64,000 nucleotides of DNA from positions 124,001 to 188,000 of the forward strand of contig CAVTCB010000010.1 of NCBI GenBank assembly GCA_963733105.1, written 5' to 3'. The translations under genes and the position numbers were made by a program. Under the pieces are notes generated by a model. It was not told where the DNA came from. It did no database searches and saw nothing but the letters and a program-made list of their open reading frames with translations. This stretch comes from JAFAYN01 sp963733105 (GTDB lineage Bacteria; Gemmatimonadota; Gemmatimonadetes; Longimicrobiales; Longimicrobiaceae). The stretch's first letter is position 1. Every line of letters starts with the position of its first letter. Shown piece by piece: positions 1 through 7,751 of the stretch.

Positions 1-449
1 ACCTCGGTGACCTCGTCCAGGAAGAGCGTCCCGGTGTGCGCCTCCTCGAAGCACCCCCTGTGCGCCCCGACCGCCCCGGTGAACGCCCCCCGCTCGTGCC
101 CGAACAGCTCGGACTCCACCAGCCCCTCCGGGAGCGCCGCACAGTTGATGGCGACGAACGGCTTCCCCGCCCGCGGCGAGTGCGCGTGCACGTAGCGGGC
201 GAAGACCTCCTTCCCCGTGCCGGTCTCGCCGTTGATGAGCACCGTGACGTCCTTGCGGGCTACCTGCGCGGCCATGGCCCGCAGCCGGGCCATGGCGGGA
301 GAGCCGCCGATCAGCTCGGCCCCGGGCGGGTCGATGCTGGACGGGGAAAGGGGACGCAGGGCGCTCCCCTGCACCTGGCCGAGTGATGGATGTGGAGGCA
401 TGGGCACGGACCCCCTGCGGACGGGAGCAGAAAACAAGGCTGGAAACAT
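1..449 (-). CDS. Sigma-54-dependent transcriptional activator, AAA+ domain (partial)
   Basis: The gene runs off the left edge, so only the N-terminal part is visible. Reading leftwards there are about 50 residues, then a sigma-54 activator AAA+ domain: Walker A GETGTGKE, the family signature FVAINCAALPEGL, the sigma-54-contacting loop ESELFGHERGAFTGA, and Walker B GTLFLDEV at the edge. Such ATPases remodel RNA polymerase-sigma54 at -24/-12 promoters. Only a short tail precedes the ATPase, so there is no room for a CARF or response-regulator sensor. This matters because RtcR, the known activator of rtcB loci, carries a CARF domain. ATG at 449 or the in-frame ATG at 401 could be the start; neither has a clear ribosome site. 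It lies downstream of rtcB on the same strand and is the likely local regulator (inference). Confidence 0.85.
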   Translation of the reverse strand, partial: MFPALFSAPVRRGSVPMPPHPSLGQVQGSALRPLSPSSIDPPGAELIGGSPAMARLRAMAAQVARKDVTVLINGETGTGKEVFARYVHAHSPRAGKPFVAINCAALPEGLVESELFGHERGAFTGAVGAHRGCFEEAHTGTLFLDEVTE

Positions 450-520
450 CAGCAACTAAAGGGACAGCAACTGCCACATTCCAGATACAGGCTACCTTGT
501 TCGATGTTCCCCCGACGACT

Positions 521-550
521 GGAGGGGAGCCGCGTGTGCGGCTCCCCTCC
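521..550 (-). terminator. Strong hairpin after rtcB
   Basis: A perfect 13-bp inverted repeat (521-533 with 538-550, loop GTGT) begins 10 bases after the rtcB stop. It should fold very stably but is not followed by a T-run in either direction. It probably ends or pauses rtcB transcription and separates it from the sigma-54 activator gene. Confidence 0.6.
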
Positions 551-559
551 GGGTCCGGC

Positions 560-1819
560 TCAGTCCTTGTACGGGTCGAACTCGTCGGCACCGGCCATGA
601 CCACGATCAGGGGGCGCAGCACGTGGAGGGTCTCCACGGTGCTCCCCTGCGCGGCCAGCACCTTGGGGAGGCGCCGGTACGCGTGGGGGCTCTCGTCCAG
701 CCCGCCCCCCCGCAGCACCACCCCACGGTCCGCGATCCACTCCTTCATCATCTCCGGGGAGACGGCGCCCGGGGAGATGATCCGCCCCGTCTTGCGGTTG
801 CGCTTCCCCGCCGCCGCCGTCCGGGACATCACCCGCCCGGCCCCGTGCACGGTGGAGAAGAGCGCCTCCCGCTGCGTTCGGGCGGTCTCGGAGTCCTCCG
901 CGCCGGCCGCGCCCTGCACGATCACCGCGTCGTCCCCCATCGACCCGCCGATGAACCCCTTCTGCCCCGGGAACGCCGGCGTGGCGCCCTTCCGCACCAC
1001 CACGTACTCCTCGCCGTCGTGCTCCTCCTTCCAGGCGAAGTTGTGGTGGTTGTGCACCAGCTCCACCTCGCGGGCGCCGAGGATGGAGACCACCTTGCGG
1101 GCCACCCACTCCCGCCCGGCGTAGGCGTACTCCCCGGCCAGGTTCATCAGGTGCCAGTAGTCGTGCCCGGTCGGGGCCTCCAGGTCGAGGAGGACCTCCT
1201 TCTCGGGGACCCGCTCGCCCCAGTCGCGCCCCTGCCCCACCGCCAGGAACCCGCTGGCGACGGTGTGCCCGAACCCCCGCGAGCCGAAGTGCACCCCCAC
1301 CCAGACCGTCCCCGCCTCGTCGGCGAAGACGTCCACGTAGTGGTTCCCCGACCCCACGGTCCCGAGCTGCCGCCGGGCCTTCTCCTTCAGGTCGTCCCGG
1401 TAGCTCCCCCGGTTGGGGACGGCGTACCAGGCCGGGTCCAGGAAGAGCGGGTGGTCGACCGGGGCGTCGTCCGCCCGGTTCTTCCGCCCCACCCCGAACG
1501 AGACCGTGGAGGCGATCTCGTCCGCCAGCTCCCGGACCGTCCGGTTCTGGGCGAAGCGGTGCGGGTTGCTCCGCGCCTCCGCCAGGGACATCCCGGAGAG
1601 CTGCTCGATGGTCGTGTCGGTCCGGATCGCCGCGTTCCCGCAGGCGATGTCGAACCCCACCCCCACGACGGAGACCCGGTTCCGGTACGCGGCCACCCCG
1701 CCGATGGGGCAGATGTAGCCGACGTGCCCGTCCGCCATGAGGGCCACCTTCTCCGCTCGGGTGGCGACGTCCTGGAGCTGCCGGATGGTGTTCTCGTCGT
1801 GCTGTCCGAAGATCCGCAT
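560..1819 (-). CDS. rtcB: RNA-splicing ligase RtcB
   Basis: GTP- and Mn2+-dependent RNA ligase that joins 2',3'-cyclic phosphate (or 3'-phosphate) ends to 5'-OH ends, in tRNA splicing and RNA repair. The protein is 419 aa, normal for bacterial RtcB. Visible hallmarks are the N-terminal DGHVGY, the metal-site segment FDIACGNAA around residues 56-63 with its conserved Asp and Cys, HFGSRGFGH, the metal-binding VHNHHNFA, and the guanylylated-histidine motif STVHGAGRVMSR. The ATG at 1819 gives the canonical N-terminus; the frame stays open further upstream but that part is not RtcB-like. It is the distal gene of a minus-strand cluster with a Ro60/TROVE gene and a tRNA-like RNA, as in known rsr-yrl-rtcBA repair operons. 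No rtcA cyclase is visible. Confidence 0.96.
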   Translation of the reverse strand: MRIFGQHDENTIRQLQDVATRAEKVALMADGHVGYICPIGGVAAYRNRVSVVGVGFDIACGNAAIRTDTTIEQLSGMSLAEARSNPHRFAQNRTVRELADEIASTVSFGVGRKNRADDAPVDHPLFLDPAWYAVPNRGSYRDDLKEKARRQLGTVGSGNHYVDVFADEAGTVWVGVHFGSRGFGHTVASGFLAVGQGRDWGERVPEKEVLLDLEAPTGHDYWHLMNLAGEYAYAGREWVARKVVSILGAREVELVHNHHNFAWKEEHDGEEYVVVRKGATPAFPGQKGFIGGSMGDDAVIVQGAAGAEDSETARTQREALFSTVHGAGRVMSRTAAAGKRNRKTGRIISPGAVSPEMMKEWIADRGVVLRGGGLDESPHAYRRLPKVLAAQGSTVETLHVLRPLIVVMAGADEFDPYKD

Positions 1820-1859
1820 GGTTGTCTCTCCGGCGCGCCCCGGCGCCGGCCTCGTGTGG

Positions 1860-1884
1860 GAGGGGCGCCGGCGCGGCGCCCCTC
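1860..1884 (-). other. Intercistronic hairpin before rtcB
   Basis: A 10-bp perfect inverted repeat (1860-1869 with 1875-1884, 5-base loop) lies in the gap between the 103-aa gene and rtcB. It has no T-run. It could attenuate or process the mRNA and so set the RtcB level relative to the TROVE protein. The fold is seen; the role is inferred. Confidence 0.4.
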
Positions 1885-1917
1885 GTCCGTCTGTGGTCCG
1901 ACCGGCCCGCGGGAGGA

Positions 1918-2229
1918 TCACTCCTCCCACGGGCGCTGGTCGGCCTCGGTCTCGTCCTGCAGCGCCCGCCAGAACTCGCGGTCCTGCCGGCGCTGCGCGG
2001 CGGTGGACTCGAACACGCCGTACACCAGCTTCCGCCGCACCCGGATGCGCGACCCGGAGAGGTCCCGGAAGACCACCCACGGGCGCCACGCCCGGTCCAG
2101 CGACCGCTCCACGGCGTGCGCGGTCTCCCGCGACACGTAGAAGGTGCCGAAGCAGCCGGAGACGACGAAGTAGTCGCCCCCCGGCCGACGGTCCTCCGGC
2201 ACCTCGAGGAACGCCCTGATCCGGTTCAT
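1918..2229 (-). CDS. Hypothetical protein, 103 aa, between TROVE and rtcB genes
   Basis: A small basic protein starting MNRIRAFLEVPEDRRPGG. The segment GGDYFVVSGCFGTFYVSRET resembles the start of the neighbouring TROVE protein (FLVLGSEGGTFYVGERELT), so it may be a stand-alone copy of that N-terminal strand region. The rest is Arg-rich (SGSRIRVRRKLVYG), which would suit RNA contact. No signal peptide or membrane segment is visible. I do not recognise a family. It sits between the TROVE gene and rtcB on the same strand, so co-expression is likely. A role in the RNA-repair cluster is inferred from position and from this similarity only. Confidence 0.6.
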   Translation of the reverse strand: MNRIRAFLEVPEDRRPGGDYFVVSGCFGTFYVSRETAHAVERSLDRAWRPWVVFRDLSGSRIRVRRKLVYGVFESTAAQRRQDREFWRALQDETEADQRPWEE

Positions 2230-2300
2230 GTTCAGTGCCTCTGTTTCGGTTGGGACCCCGCCCGGGGTGGCGTCGGAGCGGCGGGGCCGACCCGACGCAC

Positions 2301-3830
2301 CTACCGGGCGAAGTCGCTGATGAGCTGGGGCGCGGACGCGTCGAACCCGACCACGTCCAGCATCCCCGCGTCCTCCGGGTCCGCGATGGAGAACCCGTTG
2401 GACGCCATCCCGACGACCACCAGCTTCGCCGGGATCCCCGTCCGCTCCCGGTACTCGCGGAGCGCCTGCGCGGGGTGGACCGACCCCGCCCAGGTCTCGT
2501 TGTCCGTGTAGACGACGAAGGTGTCCACCTTCCACCGGCCCTTCGCCGCCTCCCGCATGGGGAGCGCGCAGTCCGTCCCCCCGAAGGGGAGGCCGCTGAT
2601 GGAGCGGACCACGTCGTCCAGCCGCTGCCGCGGGGAGATGGAGAGCGGCGTGAGCCCGGTGGTGAACGCCGTGAACCGGTGCTCCGGCTCGACCGCCGCG
2701 GTCACCAGCGCCATCGCCGCCGCGCCCTCGCGGCAGCTCAGCCCCTCCATCCCCAGGACCGGAGCGTCCATCGACCCGGATACGTCCAGCGCGAGCAGCG
2801 TCCGCCTGCGCGAGGGCCGCACCGCCCCGAACGACAGGTAGAACGCCGCGTCCAGCGCGTCCACCACCTGCGGGACGGGGGTCCAGCTCCCCTTCCCCCG
2901 CGTCGCGCCCGGCCGTAGGTCCTGAGCGCGGCCAGGACGGCCACGGGGTGCACCCGCGCCCGGCGCAGCGCCTCCCGGTCCGAGAGGCGGGCGGCGACGG
3001 TCCTCGCCGCCCCGCTCCCCGGGGCCAGGAGCCCCACGGCGCTCATGGTTCCCAGGTTCTCGCGGGTGAGCCGGTGCTCGCGCACCAGCGCCGCGGCCCG
3101 GGCGGGGGTGGGCTCACCCCCGTGCAGCTCGTCGACGGCCCGCAGCAGCCCCACCGTCTCCGAGCCCTCCAGCTCCGCGGGGACCTCGCCGGTCGCCCGC
3201 TTCGCCACGCGCCGGAACAGGAGCCCCTGCTCCGCCGTCTCCGGCCGGGGGTGCGCCAGCCGCAGCGCGTCCCGGTGCGACCACCCGTCGCGCGACGGGT
3301 ACTTGAGGAGCTGGTAGGCCAGCTCGCGGGCGGGCTTCGCGGTGTACCACTCCGCCACCGCCCGACGCACCCCCCGCCCCCACCCGCGGAACGCCTGCGC
3401 GTACCGCAGCCAGTGGAAGAGGTGCGTCCCCGTCCGCGCCACCCGCGGGAGCGCCAGGAGCGCCGCCCGCCGGGTTTCCTCGTCCCCCAGCCCCGCGGCC
3501 ATCGCCAGGACGAAGAGCGCGGGGTCGTTCTTGGGGGCGCGCCCGGAGGTGCTCACCTCCACGACGCGGTGCACCGTCCGCGGCCCGTCCTCGGCGATGC
3601 ACTCCGCGGCCCCGCGGGCGTTCTCCACGGTGAGCTCGCGCTCCCCGACGTAGAAGGTCCCGCCCTCGCTCCCCAGCACCAGGAAGCGGTCCAGCCGGTC
3701 CCAGCGGTCCAGGGGCCAGGCGTACCCGCCCGCCGAGTTCGGCACCTGCGCGCTCCCCGGGATGGGGAGCGACTGGGGGGTGACGGAGCCGGCGCAGGCG
3801 AGTCGCCACGTACCGGGTGAAGTCCATCAT
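2301..3830 (-). pseudogene. rsr: TROVE-domain protein (Ro60/Rsr homologue), two frameshifts in this sequence
   Basis: Ro60-family proteins are rings of HEAT-like repeats that bind Y RNAs and misfolded RNA ends, closed by a von Willebrand A domain. The pieces read MDFTRYVATRLRRLRHP, then QSLPIPGSAQVPNSAGGYAW, then the TROVE body to about residue 320, then RGKGSWTPVPQVVDALDAAFY and a VWA domain with the MIDAS motif LDVSGSMDA. Together they give about 510 aa, full length. Two indels break the frame: a G6 run at 3775-3780 where five G would keep the frame, and a missing base near 2898-2912. Both lie in GC runs, so sequencing error is as likely as inactivation. The start is ATGATG at 3830/3827 behind AGGAGG. 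It lies directly downstream of a Y-RNA-like element and upstream of rtcB. Confidence 0.88.
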
Positions 3831-3865
3831 GGTCGATCGCCTCCTTTCCCGGGCGAAAGTGGGGT

Positions 3866-3902
3866 GCCGGAAGCCGCACCACTTCCACCCGCGGCTTCCG
3901 GC
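3866..3902 (-). other. Leader hairpin upstream of the TROVE gene
   Basis: A perfect 12-bp inverted repeat (3866-3877 with 3891-3902, 13-base loop) lies between the 88-aa gene and the TROVE start, about 35 bases before the ATG. There is no T-run. It could be an mRNA control element, a processing site, or a binding site for the RNA-binding protein it precedes (inference). Confidence 0.45.
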
Positions 3903-3922
3903 TGTGTGTGTCCTGTCCTGCT

Positions 3923-4189
3923 TCAGGTCCCGTCCGCCTCTCTCCCGAGGAGCGTCTGGACGAAGCCGTCGGGGCTCACGCCCGGGGGGAGGAGGGTGAT
4001 GTTCCTGAACCCGTTCTCCGGGGTGATGATGGAGTCCTCCTGGCGGATCGCGCCGCCGAGGACCGGGTCGATCCCGCCGTTGGTCCACTGCTGGTCGTCG
4101 ACTTTCTGCGTCCGGTCGCTGATGGGCTCGATGCAGAAGGTCCGTCCCGACCGTGCGTCGTGGTAGAAGTAGCGTCCCGTGGTGCTCAT
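3923..4189 (-). CDS. Hypothetical protein, 88 aa, RNA-repair cluster
   Basis: A small protein beginning MSTTGRYFYHDARSGRTFCI and ending QTLLGREADGT. The ATG at 4189 has GGAG seven bases upstream. The composition is well mixed with aromatic and acidic residues; no signal peptide, membrane segment or known motif is visible. It lies between the tRNA-like RNA and the TROVE gene on the same strand, in the position where a partner of the Ro ribonucleoprotein could be encoded. I do not recognise a family and assign no function. Confidence 0.65.
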   Translation of the reverse strand: MSTTGRYFYHDARSGRTFCIEPISDRTQKVDDQQWTNGGIDPVLGGAIRQEDSIITPENGFRNITLLPPGVSPDGFVQTLLGREADGT

Positions 4190-4221
4190 GGTGTCTCCGT
4201 CGATCGTGGTTGCCGTTTTCA

Positions 4222-4345
4222 TGGAGCCGGCGGGACTCGAACCCGCGACCTCTCGATCCCAAGTCGATAACCCTCCACCGTCGGCCCGTCCCGCGGGCAA
4301 GTTGCTGGGGAGGGAAAAGCGCTCTGCCATCTGAGCTACGGCCCC
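4222..4345 (-). ncRNA. tRNA-like RNA with an extra arm; candidate bacterial Y RNA (YrlA-like)
   Basis: On the minus strand the 124 bases fold like a tRNA. Acceptor stem GGGGCCG pairs with CGGCTCC (7 bp, one G.U), followed by TA, a D-arm (GCTC/GAGC with GG in the loop), an anticodon-like hairpin TCGA-CTTGGGA-TCGA (TGG, as in tRNA-Pro), variable region AGGTC, T-arm GCGGG-TTCGAGT-CCCGC, and discriminator A. No CCA is encoded. About 50 extra bases lie between the D-arm and the anticodon-like arm and form their own arm (CCCTCC...GGAGGG outside, GCCCG/CGGGC inside). Its strands GGGCCGACGGT and AACTTGCCC resemble the Ro-binding strands of vertebrate Y RNAs (GGUCCGAAGGU and ACUUGAC). It lies just upstream of the TROVE and rtcB genes. 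A tRNA-mimicking Y RNA fits better than a working tRNA-Pro (inference). Confidence 0.72.
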
Positions 4346-4374
4346 TTGCTGCTCCTGCTGTCCTGCTCCTTCTC

Positions 4375-4455
4375 GGGTGGCCGGCGGAACGTCCGGCCCT
4401 CGCACGGGGAGTCGCGTTTGTCCACGTGCTCGGGCCTCGCGCCCGCCGGCCACCC
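4375..4455 (-). ncRNA. Long structured hairpin, probable 5' domain of the Y-RNA-like transcript
   Basis: A 13-bp perfect outer stem (4375-4387 with 4443-4455) encloses a second stem, GGCCC-GA-GCACG paired with CGTGC-GA-GGGCC (4395-4406 with 4425-4436, read on the minus strand). The paired GA/GA step is a tandem sheared G.A motif only when the minus strand is read, so the structured RNA is probably in the same orientation as the neighbouring genes. The strand GGCCCGAG resembles the GGUCCGAG of human Y3 RNA. It is joined to the tRNA-like unit by a 29-base purine-rich linker (4346-4374), so both may be one RNA of about 235 nt. Confidence 0.6.
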
Positions 4456-4489
4456 ATCTCTTTTCGTCACCTCCTTGCTGGGGGTGGAA

Positions 4490-4534
4490 GGCAAAAGAAA
4501 TCGCCCCACCCGGCTCTAGGCGCGGGTGGGGCGA
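4490..4534 (-). terminator. Rho-independent terminator (minus strand)
   Basis: A 12-bp perfect stem (4501-4512 with 4523-4534) is followed on the minus strand by TTTCTTTT (4500-4493). It would end transcripts coming from the promoter at 4936-4964, or act as a conditional block ahead of the Y-RNA/TROVE/rtcB genes. Confidence 0.75.
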
Positions 4535-4935
4535 CGGTGTCGCTCCCCGTATCCGGAGAAGCCTACGCGCTCATGGCGCGCACCCTCCCGGAATACCCAC
4601 GCTGGTCGTCCTTCCGTCCCGCCGCGGACCGCCGAAGCCGCGGAATCCTTTCACGATCCTGCCGCCGGGGCGCAGCTCCGCACCCGGCCGACCGGCGCAC
4701 GCCGCCCACGCCCCGGCCGGCGCGAAGCTCGCGTCCGTCCGTGGATTCCTGCCGTGGAAGAGGGTGCCGCCTGTCTGCATCGAAGTCGTGTGTTCGCTGT
4801 TCAGGGTGCCGGAAACGAAAAATCGCGCCGCCGATGTCCTCCCGGAGCCAGGCTCCGGGTTCCTCCACGGGCCCCGCGCGGTGCGCGGGCCGGTCGAAGG
4901 GGTGGTACATCGGGACGCGACTCCCAAGGCCGGGG
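4535..4935 (-). other. Short transcription unit between a promoter and a terminator; possible 115-aa ORF
   Basis: This gene-free stretch is bounded on the minus strand by a good promoter and a terminator, so about 400 nt are probably transcribed. An ORF from ATG 4910 to 4563 encodes 115 Arg-rich residues (MYHPFDRPAHRAGPVEEPGA...). It has a GGGAG about 10 bases upstream, but codon third positions become mixed in its second half and no family is recognisable. The stretch may be that gene, a long leader, or a non-coding RNA that reads through to the Y-RNA region under some conditions. Confidence 0.4.
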
Positions 4936-4964
4936 AGTGTAAACGTCCGTCAGGGAGTTGTCAA
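4936..4964 (-). promoter_or_regulatory. Sigma-70-type promoter, minus strand
   Basis: TTGACA (4964-4959), a 17-base spacer, and TACACT (4941-4936). The -35 box is a perfect consensus, the spacing is ideal, and the -10 box matches four of six. Transcription would begin near 4929 and run leftwards into the Y-RNA/TROVE/rtcB region. Confidence 0.75.
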
Positions 4965-5057
4965 GCCCCCCGTTTCCGCCGGGAGACGCGCGGTGGCGCG
5001 GGGCACGGGTGATCCGACCCTTGTGTGCGCGACCGTGCGCCCCCTAATTTTTCAGGC

Positions 5058-7718
5058 ATGAACCGTTTTCGCTTCCTCCGCATCGGCGTCGCGGCCGCGG
5101 CGCTCGCCTCCGGCTGGACCCACCCTGCCCCCGTCCGGGCGCAGCAGGCGGGCGCCAGCGAGTACCAGGGCGCCGCCGCGCTGGGGCTCTCGCTCCGCCG
5201 CCTGGGGACCACCAAGCGCGTCCTGATGGTGGGGGCGCACCCCGACGACGAGGACACGCAGCTCCTCTCCGCCCTGGCGCTGGAGCAGGGGGCGGACGTG
5301 GCGTACCTCTCCCTGACCCGCGGCGAGGGGGGGCAGAACGGGATCGGGACGGAGCTGGGGGAGGCGCTGGGAATCCTGCGCACCGAGGAGCTGCTGGCGG
5401 CGCGGCGGGTGGACGGCGCGGGGCAGTTCTTCACCCGCGCCTACGACTTCGGCTTCTCCAAGAGCGCGGAGGAGACCTTCCGGCACTGGCCGCGCGACTC
5501 GGTGCTGGCGGACGTGGTGGGCGTCATCCGCCGCTTCCGCCCGGACGTGCTGGTCACCGTGTTCAGCGGCACCCCGCGCGACGGGCACGGGCAGCACCAG
5601 GTGTCCGCCATGCTGGCGCACGAGGCGTTCGAGGCGGCGGGGGACCCGGCCCGCTTCCCGGAGCAGCTCCGCGCCGGGCTGCGCCCGCACCGCCCCCGGA
5701 AGCTGTACCAGTCGCTGCGGGGACGGCAGGAGGGCTCCACCCTCCGTCTGGCCATCGGCGACCTGGACCCGCTCCTGGGGCGCTCCCCCTTCCAGCTCGC
5801 CATGGCGAGCCGCTCTCGGCACCGCTCGCAGGACATGGGCGCGCCGGAGCCGGCCGGGCCACGCTGGGGGTACCTGCGCCGCATCACCCCCGCGGCCGGG
5901 GGGCCGGCGGGCGCGGAGGGGGGCGGGGCGCCCGCGGAGCCCTCGCTCTTCGCGGGGGTCGACAGCACGCTCTCCGCCTCCGGCGTGGCGGACGCGGGGC
6001 GCCGCGCGCACCTGGAGGCGCTCTTCGCGGAGTACGGGGCGCGGGTCGCCCGCCTCCGACGGGAGGCGAACCCGCTCGCCCCGGGGGGGCTGGTACCGGA
6101 GCTGTCGTGGGCGCTGAGTCTGCTGGCGAATGCCCAGGGGCAGCTCTCGCGCGAGGCGGGCGCGGCCGACCTCCGCCTCCGGGTGGCGGCGGAATTGGAG
6201 GACGCGCTGGCGGCGCTGGCTCGGGCGGCGGGGCTGGTGTTCGAGGCCGTGGCGGACGACGGCCGCGTGGTCCCCGGCCAGACGGTGGGGGTGACGGTGT
6301 CGCTCTGGAACGGCGGCGACAGCCCGGTCCCCGTGGCGGCGCTGGAGCCGCAGCTCCCGGCGGGGTGGGAGGCGGAGCCGGTCGACTCCCTCCCCTATAC
6401 GGTCGCGCCGGGCGCCCTGGCGTCGCGGCGCTTCCGGGTGCGCGTCCCCGCGAACGCGGAGCCGGGGGAGGCGTACTTCCTCCTCCGTCCCCGCGCAGGG
6501 GACACCTACCGCTGGACAGGCGACTGGAGCGTGGACGGGAACCCGTTCGCGCCGGCCGCGGTGCGCGCCCGGGCCCGGGTGGTGGTGGCAGGCGTGTCGC
6601 TCGTGCTCGCGGCCGATGCGACCTTCCGCGAGGTGGACCCACGGCAGGGGGAGCTGCGGCGGCCGGTGCTGGTGGTCCCCGCCGTGTCCGTGCTCCTGGA
6701 GCCGCGCGCCAGCGTCCTCCCCGTCCCGCTGGTTACCTCCAGCGCCTCCCCCGCCCCGGTGCGCCTGCGGGTGCGGCTGGCCGCGGAGGCCCCGGGCGGC
6801 GTCGCCGGGACGGCGCGGCTGGCGGCGCCCGCGGGGTGGATGGTGGAGCCGCGGGAGGTCCCGGTGCGCTTCGCCGGGCCGGGGGAGCAGCGCGAGGTGG
6901 ACTTCGCGGTGCGCGCCCCGGTGGGGGTGCGGCCGGGGGACTTCCCGGTGAGCGCCGTGTTCGAGGCGGAGGACGGGCGGCGATTCGAGCGCGGGGTGCA
7001 GGCGGTGGACTACCCGCACGTGCGGGCCCGCCTCCTGTCGCACCCCGCCGCCGCCACGGTGCGCGCCTTCGACGTGCGGGTGCCGGCGGGGCTGAAGGTG
7101 GCGTACGTGACCGGCGCGGGGGAGGAGGGGCCGGGGGTGCTGGCGCAGCTGGGGATCGTCCCCGACCTGCTGGACGCGGAGGCGCTCGCCGCGCGCGACC
7201 TGTCGGGGTACGACGTGATCGTGGCCGGGAGCCGCGCCTACGAGGTGCGCCCGGACCTGGCGGCCAGCAACGCGCGCCTCCTGGAGTACGTCCGCCGCGG
7301 GGGGACGCTGATCGTCCAGTACAACAAGTACGAGCTGGTGGAGGGCGGCTTCACCCCGTACCCCATCACCATGGGGCGCCCGCACGACCGGGTGACGGAC
7401 GAGGCGGCGCCGGTGCGGGTGCTGGAGCCCGCGCACCCCGTGCTCACCACGCCCAACCGGATCACCGCGGCCGACTGGGAGGGGTGGGTGCAGGAGCGCG
7501 GGCTGTACTTCGCCCGCACCTGGGACCCGAAGTACACGCCGCTCCTGGAGACGGGCGACCCGGGGGAGGCGCCGCTGCGCGGCGGGCTCCTGGTGGCGCC
7601 GCTGGGCGAGGGGACCTACGTCTACACCGGGCTCGCGTTCTTCCGGCAGCTCCCCGAGGGGGTGCCCGGGGCGTGGCGGCTCTTCGCCAACCTGCTCTCG
7701 CTGGGCGCGAAGCGGTAG
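5058..7718 (+). CDS. Secreted PIG-L (LmbE-like) deacetylase-fold protein with C-terminal alpha/beta domain
   Basis: An 886-aa exported protein. ATG 5058 gives a signal peptide ending near VRAQQ; the frame is open 11 codons further upstream but that part lacks signal character. Residues about 50-260 are a PIG-L domain with the zinc-binding GAHPDDED and the second motif DGHGQHQ. PIG-L enzymes hydrolyse N-acetyl groups from amino sugars on glycans or thiol conjugates. The middle (about 400-660) looks like beta-sandwich (NEW3-like) repeats. The end (GYDVIVAGSRAYEV, RRGGTLIVQYNKYE) resembles a glutamine-amidotransferase-like Rossmann domain. Long PIG-L proteins of this build occur in Gemmatimonadota and Bacteroidota. 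The substrate is unknown. A long opposite-strand ORF here is a GC-skew shadow. Confidence 0.9.
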   Translation: MNRFRFLRIGVAAAALASGWTHPAPVRAQQAGASEYQGAAALGLSLRRLGTTKRVLMVGAHPDDEDTQLLSALALEQGADVAYLSLTRGEGGQNGIGTELGEALGILRTEELLAARRVDGAGQFFTRAYDFGFSKSAEETFRHWPRDSVLADVVGVIRRFRPDVLVTVFSGTPRDGHGQHQVSAMLAHEAFEAAGDPARFPEQLRAGLRPHRPRKLYQSLRGRQEGSTLRLAIGDLDPLLGRSPFQLAMASRSRHRSQDMGAPEPAGPRWGYLRRITPAAGGPAGAEGGGAPAEPSLFAGVDSTLSASGVADAGRRAHLEALFAEYGARVARLRREANPLAPGGLVPELSWALSLLANAQGQLSREAGAADLRLRVAAELEDALAALARAAGLVFEAVADDGRVVPGQTVGVTVSLWNGGDSPVPVAALEPQLPAGWEAEPVDSLPYTVAPGALASRRFRVRVPANAEPGEAYFLLRPRAGDTYRWTGDWSVDGNPFAPAAVRARARVVVAGVSLVLAADATFREVDPRQGELRRPVLVVPAVSVLLEPRASVLPVPLVTSSASPAPVRLRVRLAAEAPGGVAGTARLAAPAGWMVEPREVPVRFAGPGEQREVDFAVRAPVGVRPGDFPVSAVFEAEDGRRFERGVQAVDYPHVRARLLSHPAAATVRAFDVRVPAGLKVAYVTGAGEEGPGVLAQLGIVPDLLDAEALAARDLSGYDVIVAGSRAYEVRPDLAASNARLLEYVRRGGTLIVQYNKYELVEGGFTPYPITMGRPHDRVTDEAAPVRVLEPAHPVLTTPNRITAADWEGWVQERGLYFARTWDPKYTPLLETGDPGEAPLRGGLLVAPLGEGTYVYTGLAFFRQLPEGVPGAWRLFANLLSLGAKR

Positions 7719-7751
7719 GCGGCGCACGGACTTTTCCACCCGGGAGGGGCG

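Noticed and set aside
4222..4345. Ordinary tRNA-Pro(TGG) gene
   Set aside because: The anticodon arm has only 4 bp, about 50 extra bases follow the D-arm at a place where tRNA introns do not normally sit, and the locus is that of a Ro60 system.
4498..4530. Sigma-54 promoter upstream of the Y-RNA/rtcB genes (GG and TTTTGC pair on the minus strand)
   Set aside because: The GG and GC elements are 11 bases apart instead of 10 and the GG lies in the terminator stem. No better -24/-12 site was found, though one is expected from the linked activator.
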